Source of the DNA: an uncultured Anaerolineaceae bacterium
GTDB taxonomy: Bacteria > Chloroflexota > Anaerolineae > Promineifilales > Promineifilaceae
Assembly: GCA_937967805.1 (NCBI GenBank)
Contig: CALBTC010000082.1
Location: 1 to 22,907, forward strand
DNA: 22,907 bases
Reading direction: 5' to 3'
This document shows, piece after piece, positions 7,592 to 14,779 of this stretch. Both the position numbers and the translations under genes were made by a program. The number at the start of each line of letters is the position of its first letter. Position 1 is the stretch's first letter. The notes under the pieces are model-generated. The model made no database searches and was not told where the DNA came from. It worked only from the letters and a program-made list of their open reading frames with translations.

Positions 7592-7837
7592 TTACTTGTT
7601 CATAATGCTTACAAGCCGTTTTTGCAGCGCGTCCCTGGTCGGATTACCCAGCGAGATAATCTTCCCGTCTAACAAATAAGTGGGTACGGCAAAGACGTTT
7701 TCCGGCATCGGTTCCTGCTCCATATCTACCACATTCAGCAAAACGTTGGGAAAGTTGGGCATAATGTCGTCTAAAATGCGCTGCGTTTCGGCACAAGACC
7801 AGCAATCGTCGGCAATATATACGGTGAGCGTGTGCAT
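7592..7837 (-). CDS. Glutaredoxin/thioredoxin-fold small protein (CxxC)
   Basis: 81 residues: beta strand TLTVYIAD, active site C12-W-S-C15, helix, second strand VLLNVVDME, and the cis-Pro motif A-V-P-T-Y followed by L-L-D-G-K. This is a complete minimal thioredoxin fold, similar in length to glutaredoxins and NrdH. It lacks the YCPYC/CVQC signatures, so the specific role is open. The ATG has no obvious ribosome site. The stop codon is 2 nt from a possible upstream start of the Crp gene and 68 nt from the preferred one, so the two form an operon. Confidence 0.82.
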   Translation of the reverse strand: MHTLTVYIADDCWSCAETQRILDDIMPNFPNVLLNVVDMEQEPMPENVFAVPTYLLDGKIISLGNPTRDALQKRLVSIMNK

Positions 7838-7915
7838 GATGTGGCGATGGTAGCATGGGGCAACGGCCGTTTACGTAACCTCCGTTACACAAAGGTGACT
7901 GTTTCCTGAGAACAG

Positions 7916-9187
7916 TCAGACAGGCAGGAAAAAGCCGACGATTGCACCGCCCTCTGGTGCATTTTCGGCCCAGATACGGCCGTGATGCGCCACCACAATT
8001 CCTCGGGCAATGGCCAGCCCCAACCCGGCCCCACCGCCGGAAGCCCGACTGCGCGCCTCTTCACCGCGATAAAATTGCTCAAATACGCGCTTTAAATCTG
8101 CCTCTTCAAAGCCGGGCCCGTCATCCTGTACGGTAACCACAACGCCGTCTTGTTGGCGAACGGCCGTGACCTGCACCGTCCCCCCAGCAGGTGTGTAGCG
8201 CAGCGCATTGCTCACCAGATTGGCCAGCACCCGCCCAATTTTGGGCGCACACATCCATACCAATCCTAAATTGTTCGCCACCTCTCCCCGGAGGGTAATT
8301 CTTTGCCTTTCGGCCATCGCCTGAAACCTCTCCAGTGTATCTGAAACCAGATCACCCAGGCTGTGGTGCGCCTTCTCCATGCTCAGGCCACCGGCGTCCA
8401 GCTGAGCCAGCTCAAACAAGTCATCAATGATGTTGTTCAGAGCAATGATGTCGCTGCGAATCGTGCTGTAATACCGCTTCACCATTGCTGGATCGTCTAC
8501 CACGCCATCGTGCAGCGCCTCAATCATGGCCCGAATGCTGGTGAGCGGCGTGCGTAAATCGTGGGAGGTCCAGGCAATAAGGTCTTTGCGCATCTTTTCC
8601 AGCTCTTCCCGCTCCTGCGCCGCCTGCTGCAGCTGAGCAGCCATCTCGTTAAACGTGTTGCCCACCATGGCGACTTCATCCCGGCCAGAGATGGACACGC
8701 GCGCCTTCAAATTCCCTTCAGCAATTTGCTGGGCGGTGCGGGCCAGTTGGCGCAGACCGTCCGTGACGCTGGCAGCCACAAAAATGCCGAACGTGGTGGC
8801 AATAATGGCCGCAAAAAGCAGCAGCACGCCGCTCAAAATCAAGTCATGCTCATCGTTAAAAAACATACGCTCAGACATGATCCAAACGTTTACCAAAATC
8901 ACAACAGCCGCCCAACCGTAAGTCAGCACCAGGGTCAGGCTAAGTGAGGGGGAGCGCGCCAGGCCGCTGCGATACAAGATATAGCCCATCACTAACGACC
9001 CCAGGGAGGAAATGCTGAGCCAATACATCAGCGTGGTAATTTCCTCCACGGGCGCCTGCATGATCGCCACCATCAGAACAGCAACCAGCGTGAGGGCAGC
9101 CACAATACCCACGGCGAAAATACGCCAGGGGGAGCGGCTGAGAGAATCGGCGTATTTATATTTGGTAGAGCCAAGACTGTTAACCAT
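7916..9187 (-). CDS. Membrane sensor histidine kinase (4 TM, HAMP, HisKA, HATPase)
   Basis: 423 residues. Four hydrophobic segments lie at ~22-43, 52-72, 82-106 and 116-140, with almost no periplasmic domain between them, so sensing is probably intramembrane. A HAMP linker follows (~140-195), then the H-box with phospho-acceptor H209 in WTSHDLRTPLTSI. The N-box is LANLVSNALRYTPAG; G1 is VQDDGPGFEEADLKRVFEQF; G2 is GGGAGLGLAIARGIV. All catalytic motifs look intact. The gene begins 5 nt after the response-regulator stop, so the pair is one operon read leftwards. The stimulus cannot be predicted. Confidence 0.94.
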   Translation of the reverse strand: MVNSLGSTKYKYADSLSRSPWRIFAVGIVAALTLVAVLMVAIMQAPVEEITTLMYWLSISSLGSLVMGYILYRSGLARSPSLSLTLVLTYGWAAVVILVNVWIMSERMFFNDEHDLILSGVLLLFAAIIATTFGIFVAASVTDGLRQLARTAQQIAEGNLKARVSISGRDEVAMVGNTFNEMAAQLQQAAQEREELEKMRKDLIAWTSHDLRTPLTSIRAMIEALHDGVVDDPAMVKRYYSTIRSDIIALNNIIDDLFELAQLDAGGLSMEKAHHSLGDLVSDTLERFQAMAERQRITLRGEVANNLGLVWMCAPKIGRVLANLVSNALRYTPAGGTVQVTAVRQQDGVVVTVQDDGPGFEEADLKRVFEQFYRGEEARSRASGGGAGLGLAIARGIVVAHHGRIWAENAPEGGAIVGFFLPV

Positions 9188-9192
9188 GAGAT

Positions 9193-9915
9193 TTATCCGG
9201 GATCAAATTTGTAACCAACGCCCCACACAGTTAATAAATGAGTAGGATCGCTGGGATCAACTTCTATCTTCTCGCGCAGACGGCGAATATGAACGGTGAC
9301 GGTGCTGGGGTCAACGTATTCAGAGAAGCCCCAGACGTTTTCCAACAGTTGGTCGCGCTTAAACACCTGCCGCGGATGGCTGACCATGAACCAGAGCAGG
9401 TTAAATTCGGTGGCGGTGAGATCAATGGAATTGCCGCGCACGTTGACAATGCGGGTTTTGGGATCGATGGAGAGGTCATTGTATTGTAACGGCCGTTCCC
9501 CCTTCTCAACCCCGCTGCCACCACGCGCCCGTCTTAAAACCGCCTTCACCCGCGACACCAATTCGGCCGGCGAAAACGGCTTGGTGACGTAATCATCTGC
9601 GCCCAACTCCAGGCCATAAATGCGGTCGGTCTCCTGCCGCCGGGCGGTAAGCATGATGACTGGCACATCGGAGCCGGCATCGTCACGCAGGCGGCGCACG
9701 ATTTCCAGGCCATCGACCTCGGGCAGCATCAGGTCCAGCACCACCAGGGCGGGAAGTTGTTCACGAATGGCGTCAAGGGCGGAACGGCCGTCTTGCGCCA
9801 CGCGCACCGTAAACCCTTCCCGTTTCAAATAGAGGGCCACCACCTCCACTACAGAAGCTTCATCATCGACAACTAAAATGTCACCATATTCATGAAATGA
9901 TTGATTTAGGGTCAT
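9193..9915 (-). CDS. OmpR/PhoB-family response regulator
   Basis: 240 residues; AGGAG 8 nt before the ATG. The receiver domain (~12-125) has acidic pocket D-D-E (VVDDEA), phospho-acceptor D61 in VVLDLMLP, T90 and K112 (YVTKPFS). The C-terminal winged helix (~145-238) carries LTATEFNLLWFMVSHPRQVF and PSTVTVHIRRLREKI, the recognition helix of OmpR-type regulators. It is the first gene of a two-gene operon with the histidine kinase. The heptamer direct repeat ~40 nt upstream (9952-9969) is a likely autoregulatory site. Confidence 0.95.
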   Translation of the reverse strand: MTLNQSFHEYGDILVVDDEASVVEVVALYLKREGFTVRVAQDGRSALDAIREQLPALVVLDLMLPEVDGLEIVRRLRDDAGSDVPVIMLTARRQETDRIYGLELGADDYVTKPFSPAELVSRVKAVLRRARGGSGVEKGERPLQYNDLSIDPKTRIVNVRGNSIDLTATEFNLLWFMVSHPRQVFKRDQLLENVWGFSEYVDPSTVTVHIRRLREKIEVDPSDPTHLLTVWGVGYKFDPG

Positions 9916-9951
9916 ATTTGCGTACTCCTGCCTGGTTTTTAGCGGAAAATT

Positions 9952-9969
9952 GTTACAGCAATGTTACAG
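9952..9969 (-). promoter_or_regulatory. PhoB-like direct-repeat operator upstream of the response regulator
   Basis: On the minus strand CTGTAAC-ATTG-CTGTAAC: two identical heptamers with an 11-bp period (GTTACAG at 9952-9958 and 9963-9969 on the plus strand). Heptamers repeated every 11 bp are how OmpR/PhoB dimers bind. It sits 37-54 nt upstream of the regulator's ATG. Confidence 0.55.
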
Positions 9970-10091
9970 CCCAGATTATTCCGCTGGGGGTTAATTGTTT
10001 CGTAAGAATTCAGTAACCCAACCTTCACACAGTTTCATTATGATACCAATTAAGCTATTATGCCAACTGACTAAAAGCAAAACACATATGA

Positions 10092-10162
10092 CACGAATAG
10101 ACGAATAACACGAATTTTTTTCTTGACTGATTCGTCTCATTCGCACATTCGTCCAATTCGTG
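10092..10162. repeat. Imperfect inverted repeat of CGAAT units in the spacer before the molybdoenzyme
   Basis: CACGAATAGACGAAT (10092-10106) pairs with ATTCGTCCAATTCGTG (10147-10162) apart from the central one or two bases, with further GAAT/ATTC units between. The 267-bp spacer 9916-10182 otherwise holds only the regulator's leader and the direct repeat. No clear ribosome site precedes the ATG at 10183. Confidence 0.5.
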
Positions 10163-10182
10163 GTTAATCTTTTTGCATACTC

Positions 10183-11241
10183 ATGAACAATCATCTCTCC
10201 CGACGAAAGTTTCTGCAGATGGCCTCCGGCACGGCCGTTTTATTTTTGGCCGGTTGTCGTCCCAAAGCGGAACCAACACCCATCAATATGCCGGCGGCGA
10301 CGGCCGTTCCCTCCCCTCCTGCCACCCTGCCGCCACTTAGCCGCGATCTCATCCTCACGCCCAACGATGAATTTTACGTGATGGAAACCAACGGCACGCC
10401 CAGCGTGGACCGGGCCGAATGGCGCCTAACCATCGATGGTCTGGTGGAAAATCCGCTGAGGCTCAGTTTTGATGACATTGAAGCACGGCCGTTTGTCGAA
10501 CAGATGCGCACGCTGGAATGCATTGGCAACGCCGTCGGCGGCAACCAGATCGGCAATGCGGTATGGGGCGGCGTCTTACTGGCCGATTTGTTGGCAGAGG
10601 TGAGGGTAATGGAAACGGCCGTCCGCGCCAAATTTGAAGCTGCCGATAATTACGAAACGTCCGTCTCTTTGGATTGGATCAATCAGCCGGGCACCATGCT
10701 TGCTTACCAGATGAATGGCGAGCCGCTGCCGCCGAAACATGGCTACCCGCTGCGCCTATTCATGCCGGGGCTGTACGGCCAAAAGATGCCCAAATGGATC
10801 ACCCGCATCGAGTTTATCGACCACAACCTTCACCTGGGAACGTGGGAAAAGCAGGGCTGGTCCAACGTGGCAAAGGTCAAAACCAATTCGCAAATCATGA
10901 TGCCCACCCACATCCAAAAAGTGCCGCTGGCCCCGCTGGAAATCTTCGGCGTGGCCTACGCCGGTGACCGTCACATCGCCCAGGTGGAAGTGGGCATCGA
11001 GAACCAGGACGGCGATCTGCGCTGGCAGTTGGTCGAGGAGCTGGTGCGCGGCCCCAGCGACGAGGTGTGGACCCAGTTTTATCTGCCCTGGACGCCGCCC
11101 GCTGCCGGAACCTACACCCTGCTCGTCCGCGCCACCGACGAAACCGGCTTTGTCCAAACCGAGCGCGCTCGCGGCGTTTTGGAAGGTGCTTTTCCTGACG
11201 GGACGGACAAAATTCACAATATCGTCATTGTCGTTGTGTAA
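10183..11241 (+). CDS. Exported molybdopterin-dependent oxidoreductase (sulfite oxidase family)
   Basis: 352 residues. The N-terminus combines a twin-arginine motif (S-R-R-K-F-L-Q-M) with a lipobox (F-L-A-G-C25), so it is probably exported folded with its cofactor and anchored as a lipoprotein. Residues ~55-235 are the oxidoreductase molybdopterin domain, with C113 in RTLECIGN as the expected molybdenum ligand (sulfite oxidases have L-x-C-x-G-N). GYPLRLFMPGLYG and the W-I-T-R-I-E-F segment are also typical. Residues ~240-350 form the Ig-like dimerisation domain. There is no heme domain in the chain; the downstream multiheme cytochrome could accept its electrons. The substrate (sulfite or another oxo-acceptor) is not proven. 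No ribosome site is evident. Confidence 0.88.
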   Translation: MNNHLSRRKFLQMASGTAVLFLAGCRPKAEPTPINMPAATAVPSPPATLPPLSRDLILTPNDEFYVMETNGTPSVDRAEWRLTIDGLVENPLRLSFDDIEARPFVEQMRTLECIGNAVGGNQIGNAVWGGVLLADLLAEVRVMETAVRAKFEAADNYETSVSLDWINQPGTMLAYQMNGEPLPPKHGYPLRLFMPGLYGQKMPKWITRIEFIDHNLHLGTWEKQGWSNVAKVKTNSQIMMPTHIQKVPLAPLEIFGVAYAGDRHIAQVEVGIENQDGDLRWQLVEELVRGPSDEVWTQFYLPWTPPAAGTYTLLVRATDETGFVQTERARGVLEGAFPDGTDKIHNIVIVVV

Positions 11242-11251
11242 TCGAGTAATT

Positions 11252-11320
11252 GTCATTCTGACCGAAGGGAAGAATCCCTTTGAGGATCATCCTGTAAAAG
11301 CCACGCCCACGAAGGATGAC
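11252..11320. repeat. Dispersed-repeat-like element with internal hairpin
   Basis: The element is bounded by GTCAT (11252-11256) and ATGAC (11316-11320). Inside it is a perfect 6-bp hairpin, AAGGGA-AGAA-TCCCTT (11265-11280). The phrase GTCATTCTGA-CGAAG-GAAGAATC resembles a short intergenic repeat I remember from many bacterial draft genomes. It fills most of the gap between the molybdoenzyme and the cytochrome gene. Confidence 0.45.
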
Positions 11321-11351
11321 ATATGCAAACAAGGGAGACAAAGGTCAACAA

Positions 11352-12098
11352 ATGTGGAAACCCGGCAACAAAAAACAATGGCTGCTGACAATTCTGGTTG
11401 CAGGCATTGTGCTGTCTGTCACTTCCATCGTCACCGCCTCGGAATTGGAAGAACGGGACGAATTTTGTACGAGCTGCCACCGGGCACCTGAACTGACTTA
11501 TTTTGAGCGGGCGCACGATGCCACAATGAACGCAAACGCCACCGACCTGGCAAGCTTTCATTACGCTGACAACAATCAATTCCGCTGTGTGGATTGCCAT
11601 CGAGGTGACCAAAGCTTTGTGCAACGGGCCGAGATTTTGTGGTTGGCGGCACAGGATACGGCCGTTCACTTCCTAAGCACCCCCGACCAAACCATTGAAA
11701 AAGGGAACGTGCCCGCGCCCAATCCGCACGCGGGCAGTTGGCAAGGGCCGGAACGGTACAGCCGCACGCCGGGCATTTTGAACGACGGCTGCCTGAGCTG
11801 CCATCAGGACGTCCTCACGCTGGTCGGCTTTGAGAACCATTTCCACAACAAGCTGCCCCAGGCCCAGCTTGCCTATGCCCAAACAGAGCGGTTAAACTTC
11901 CCCGACGGCTGGCCCGGCGAAGCCGGCAGCCCGGCGCTCCTGGTGCCTGAAGAAACGGTACTCACCTGCCTGGACTGCCATCGGGCCCACGTACCCGGCC
12001 TGGAATTTGACTACTTTTTGAACGAAACGGCCGTTATCCTACCCGCCTGTGTGCAATGCCACCTGGAAGCAAACGCCGGGCCGGTGGACTTAAAATAG
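11352..12098 (+). CDS. Five-heme c-type cytochrome, membrane-anchored or exported
   Basis: 248 residues from the ATG at 11352 (AAGG 8 nt upstream). The in-frame ATG at 11316 lies inside the repeat and would add 12 polar residues ahead of the signal. Residues ~7-28 form a hydrophobic signal or anchor (KKQWLLTILVAGIVLSVTSI). Five heme-attachment motifs follow: CTSCH, CVDCH, CLSCH, CLDCH, CVQCH. Extra His residues (ERAHD, SFHYADN, ENHFHNK) could be distal ligands. The start plus first two motifs recall NapC/NirT-type quinol-oxidising cytochromes. The position right after the sulfite-oxidase-like enzyme suggests an electron-transfer partner, analogous to SorA-SorB; this is inference. Confidence 0.87.
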   Translation: MWKPGNKKQWLLTILVAGIVLSVTSIVTASELEERDEFCTSCHRAPELTYFERAHDATMNANATDLASFHYADNNQFRCVDCHRGDQSFVQRAEILWLAAQDTAVHFLSTPDQTIEKGNVPAPNPHAGSWQGPERYSRTPGILNDGCLSCHQDVLTLVGFENHFHNKLPQAQLAYAQTERLNFPDGWPGEAGSPALLVPEETVLTCLDCHRAHVPGLEFDYFLNETAVILPACVQCHLEANAGPVDLK

Positions 12099-12115
12099 AG
12101 ACTGGAGATTGGAGA

Positions 12116-13393
12116 TTGGAGAATTCAATTATTCGACGCCACATTTTGCTGATAATAACTTTGCTAAGCTTGGCTGCTTGCAGGGAGACTTCGCCGGAGG
12201 TAACTCAAATTCGCAACACGGCCGTTCCAACCACCACCAATCCAGTTTCTACACCCACTTTAGCAAATGTTGCAGCAGAGACGGCCGTTCCCGCCATAGA
12301 ATTACCGTCCAGCAGCTCGCCTACACCGACTATGACCGCAACTGCAACCGCCACGTCGCAACCAACCCCAACAGTACCGCCGCCCACGCCGGTAGCCACT
12401 GTCGAGCTGGCAGGTGCCACCGTGCCGCCCGGCTTTAGCCTTATCAAGTTTGCCGATCTTTACCGGCCCACCGGCCTCACCTTTGATGGCGCCGGGCGGC
12501 TGTACGTCACCTCGTTTGACGGCACGGTGCATGTTTTGACCGATACCGACGGCGACGGTCGTGCCGACAGCGACACGGTATTCGCCACCGGCTTCAGCAC
12601 CGCCCTGGGTATCACCCTGCGTCCCGGCACAAACGATGTGTACGTCTCCAGCAACGGCCGTATCACCCTGCTGCGCGACGAAAACGGGGACGATCGGGCC
12701 GACGTCCGCGAGATTTTTGTGAGCGGTCTGCCTACCGGGCTGCACCAAAACGACAATCTCAAATTTGGCACCGATGGCTGGCTCTACATGGGCGTCGGCT
12801 CTACCTGCGACGCCTGCGTGGAGGCAGACGAGCGCAGCGGCACCATCATGCGCTTCAACGTGGACACGGGCGAAAGCGAAATCATCGCCAGCGGCCTGCG
12901 CAACCCGTACGATCTCGCCTTCCACCCGACCACCGGCGACCTGTTCGCCACCGACAACGGCCGGGACGATTTAGGCTTAGGCAGTCCGTTTGAAGAGCTT
13001 AACCACATTGTCATGGGCGGCGACTACGGCTGGCCGGACTGCTGGAATAAGGGCGAAGGCAGCGATTGTGCCGGGACGGAAACGGCCGTTGCCTTCTTTG
13101 AACCCCACTCCTCGGCCAACGGTCTCGACTTTTACACCGGCAGCCAGTTCCCCGCCGAGTATCAAAACGACGCTTTCGTCGCCATCTTCGGCACCTTCCT
13201 CACCGACGGTGTAGCCACCGGCATCGCCCGCGTGCAGCTCACCCCAAACGGCGACAGCTACCAAAGCACCGTCAGCTGGTTTGCCCAATGGCCAGACGGC
13301 CGTCCCCTGCCGCTCATCATGGGGCCGGATGGGGCACTTTATGTGGGGGATTATATTAATAGTGTGATTTATCGGATTAGTTATGGGTCGTGA
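12116..13393 (+). CDS. PQQ-dependent sugar-dehydrogenase-like beta-propeller lipoprotein
   Basis: 425 residues from a TTG at 12116 with GGAG 8 nt upstream; this start puts a lipoprotein signal (IIRRHILLIITLLSLAAC, Cys22) at the N-terminus. The longer frame from 12056 overlaps the cytochrome gene and buries the signal. Residues 23-105 are a Thr/Pro/Ala-rich stalk. Residues ~110-425 are a six-bladed glucose/sorbosone-dehydrogenase propeller: RPTGLTFDGAGRLYV, GLHQNDNLKFGTDGWLYMGVG with the likely catalytic His, RNPYDLAFHPTTGDLFATDNG, and MGGDYGWPDC. Two calcium-loop-like strings, DTDGDGRADSD and DENGDDRADV, are present. The ribosome site and start sit in a tandem GAGATTG repeat. The substrate is unknown. 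Confidence 0.82.
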   Translation: MENSIIRRHILLIITLLSLAACRETSPEVTQIRNTAVPTTTNPVSTPTLANVAAETAVPAIELPSSSSPTPTMTATATATSQPTPTVPPPTPVATVELAGATVPPGFSLIKFADLYRPTGLTFDGAGRLYVTSFDGTVHVLTDTDGDGRADSDTVFATGFSTALGITLRPGTNDVYVSSNGRITLLRDENGDDRADVREIFVSGLPTGLHQNDNLKFGTDGWLYMGVGSTCDACVEADERSGTIMRFNVDTGESEIIASGLRNPYDLAFHPTTGDLFATDNGRDDLGLGSPFEELNHIVMGGDYGWPDCWNKGEGSDCAGTETAVAFFEPHSSANGLDFYTGSQFPAEYQNDAFVAIFGTFLTDGVATGIARVQLTPNGDSYQSTVSWFAQWPDGRPLPLIMGPDGALYVGDYINSVIYRISYGS

Positions 13394-13394
13394 G

Positions 13395-13423
13395 GATGAC
13401 AAGGTGACAGGGTGACAAGGTGA
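13395..13423 (+). repeat. Short tandem repeat of GTGACA-type units
   Basis: GATGACAAGGTGACAGGGTGACAAGGTGA directly after the stop codon at 13393 is three imperfect ~9-10-bp units, described here by its GGTGACA core. It fills part of the 78-bp gap before the thioredoxin gene. I see no gene-regulatory motif in it. Confidence 0.5.
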
Positions 13424-13471
13424 AGGTGTGAATACTTTTTATTTTTACATTGATCAGAAAAGGAGAGTAAT

Positions 13472-13900
13472 ATGCGGAAAATAATTTGCATAATCTTTTC
13501 AGTTTTGCTGCTTTTGCTGGTGGTGGGATGTGGCAGTGGTGAAGCGGAAACGGCCGTACCTAGCCAACCAACAGACACCAACACCGTCGAAACCGACACC
13601 GATACCAAAGCGGTGGCCGCCAAACCACAACTCATCGAGTTTTACGCCGATTGGTGACCAACCTGCCAACGGATGCAGCCCATCGTGAATGGGTTAGAAA
13701 GCGAGTATGGCAGTGAAATTGAGTTTGTCAAAATCAACATCGACGATCCCGATTCGGCCGCGGCAAAGCAGGAGTATGGCTTCCGCTACCAGCCGTTTTT
13801 TGTCCTGGTCAACGCCGACGGCGAGGTGCTGGAAGAATGGCCCGGCTACACCGATGCCCAACTTTTCGAGGACGCCTTCGCCACCGTTTTGGAAAACTAA
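13472..13900 (+). CDS. Thioredoxin-fold lipoprotein, candidate selenoprotein (in-frame TGA at active site)
   Basis: Read through the TGA at 13655-13657, this is one 142-residue frame with AGGAG before the ATG. It has a lipoprotein signal (CIIFSVLLLLLVVGC, Cys20), a Thr/Asp-rich linker to ~50, then a thioredoxin domain: LIEFYADW-[TGA62]-P-T-C65-Q-R-M, central strand IEFVKINIDD, YGFRYQPFFVLV (cis-Pro), and G-Y-T-D-A-Q-L-F-E-D-A-F. The TGA occupies exactly the first Cys of the W-C-x-x-C motif, giving U-P-T-C. The downstream half is uneroded, and a hairpin suited to a bacterial SECIS follows. Other genes here use TGA as a true stop (1719, 3698, 13391), so the code is not reassigned. Alternatives are a single nonsense mutation or a sequencing error. 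The protein probably reduces or rearranges disulfides outside the membrane beside the redox enzymes upstream. Confidence 0.7.
13677..13695 (+). promoter_or_regulatory. Candidate bacterial SECIS hairpin
   Basis: AGCCCAT (13677-13683), loop CGTGA (13684-13688), ATGGGTT (13689-13695): a 7-bp stem with one G-U pair. The loop begins 27 nt after the TGA and has G at its second position followed by U. Bacterial SECIS elements are described as a stem-loop just downstream of UGA with a GU in a small apical loop. It is entirely within the coding frame, as expected. It could be a chance hairpin. Confidence 0.5.
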
Positions 13901-13904
13901 AAAC

Positions 13905-13976
13905 CCATGGATTTCGCAGGTTTGTCATCTGCGTAATGGTTCGGCTGCGCTCACCACAAGTCTGCGAAATCTGTGG
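13905..13976. repeat. Inverted repeat after the thioredoxin gene
   Basis: GATTTCGCAG (13910-13919) and CTGCGAAATC (13962-13971) are perfectly complementary, extended by CCA/TGG at the outer ends. It may end transcription of the redox gene cluster, but there is no T-run. The following segment (CCTCTGTGTTCTCTGTGGCAAA, here split as CCTCTGTG and CTCTGTGGC) belongs to the CTCTGCG phrase family seen at other gene junctions. Confidence 0.5.
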
Positions 13977-14018
13977 ATAAATTTCTTCTCAATTTCCTCT
14001 GTGTTCTCTGTGGCAAAA

Positions 14019-14723
14019 TCAATCGTGTACGGCCGTTTCACAAGCAGGCCACGGGTCTTCCCCGGCCAGCAGGGCGGCCAGCGCCGGGCTGTCAGCATAA
14101 ACGCCCCAGTAGCGCGGCGGCAGCAGCGCAGCGATCTTCACCATGATCAGGTGCGTGTACGCCGCCAAATCGGCCCCCTTGGCCCGACGGCCGATTTCCG
14201 GCAAGGTGTATGGCTCCCCAATTCGCATGGTAACTTTAGTGGGGCGCAGCCGCTTAAAATTGGCAAAAATTCGGTCATTATTCTCAAATCCCACCGGCAA
14301 AATGGGCACGTCGGCCCGGCTGGCCAGATAGGCTGCGCCCACTTTGGCTTCCTGCATTTGCCCATTTTTGCTGCGGCTGCCCTCGGGCGCCAGGCCAAAC
14401 ACCACACCCCGCTCAATGGCCGCCATCGCATCGCGCAGACCCTGGCGGTCCACCTCGCTGCGATTGATGTAAATGGCGCCCAGCCAGGCCATGATCGGCC
14501 CGTAAATGGGATGGCTGCGCCACTTTTCCCCGGCAAAGAAGGCCCATTCCACCAGGGGAAAGCCCAGCAGCAGCAGCGGCGTGTCGGCCACGCTGGTGTG
14601 GTTTAGGGTAACGATATACGGGCCACTGGCGGGGATATTTTCCCGACCAATGACCTCCATACGGGTGAGCAAAATTGTGCGTGTGACGTGCATGGCAGCA
14701 CTGATAAGTCGGTAACGAAACAT
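14019..14723 (-). CDS. 1-acyl-sn-glycerol-3-phosphate acyltransferase-like protein (PlsC family)
   Basis: 234 residues. Motif I is N-H42-T-S-V-A-D47 (H-x4-D catalytic dyad); motif III is A-P-E114-G-S-R-S, matching F-P-E-G-T-R-S with A for F; V-P-I-L-P-V-G-F is motif IV. These support acyl transfer to a (lyso)phosphatidic acid-type or related acceptor at the cytoplasmic face of the membrane. The N-terminus (MFRYRLISAAMHVTRTILLT) is amphipathic and probably membrane-associated. No ribosome site is visible before either the ATG at 14723 or the internal ATG at 14693. The C-terminus ends E-T-A-V-H-D, part of it contributed by an ACGGCCGT octamer. It is read in the same direction as the LysM lipoprotein gene upstream. 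Confidence 0.86.
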   Translation of the reverse strand: MFRYRLISAAMHVTRTILLTRMEVIGRENIPASGPYIVTLNHTSVADTPLLLLGFPLVEWAFFAGEKWRSHPIYGPIMAWLGAIYINRSEVDRQGLRDAMAAIERGVVFGLAPEGSRSKNGQMQEAKVGAAYLASRADVPILPVGFENNDRIFANFKRLRPTKVTMRIGEPYTLPEIGRRAKGADLAAYTHLIMVKIAALLPPRYWGVYADSPALAALLAGEDPWPACETAVHD

Positions 14724-14737
14724 GGCAAAATGATACT

Positions 14738-14779
14738 GGTTAATGGTTAATTGTAAATGGTTAATGGTTAATTGTTAAT
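14738..14779. repeat. Two 21-bp direct repeats (GGTTAATGGTTAATTGTAAAT type)
   Basis: Copies at 14738-14758 and 14759-14779 agree at 20 of 21 positions. The unit begins GGTTAATGGTTAATTG. The second copy includes the stop codon and last residues of the LysM lipoprotein gene. Related AATGGTTAA sequence recurs at 22796-22856. Confidence 0.75.

Noticed and set aside
10092..10162. tRNA-like or riboswitch structure in the 9916-10182 spacer
   Set aside because: Only a CGAAT-unit inverted repeat is present; no tRNA arms, T-loop or known riboswitch core was found.
13651..13661. Small palindrome TTGGTGACCAA around the TGA codon
   Set aside because: Only 5-bp arms around one base; common by chance and too tight to be a SECIS element.
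13472..13900. Simple pseudogene of a thioredoxin split by a nonsense mutation
   Set aside because: Kept only as the alternative. The stop is TGA, sits precisely on an active-site Cys, and both halves are otherwise uneroded with a SECIS-like hairpin after it; a random nonsense mutation need not meet any of these.
14019..14606. Long plus-strand frame (13707-14606) over the thioredoxin 3' half and acyltransferase gene
   Set aside because: It is antisense to a clear PlsC-family gene and out of frame with the thioredoxin; the residues are unlike any protein I know.
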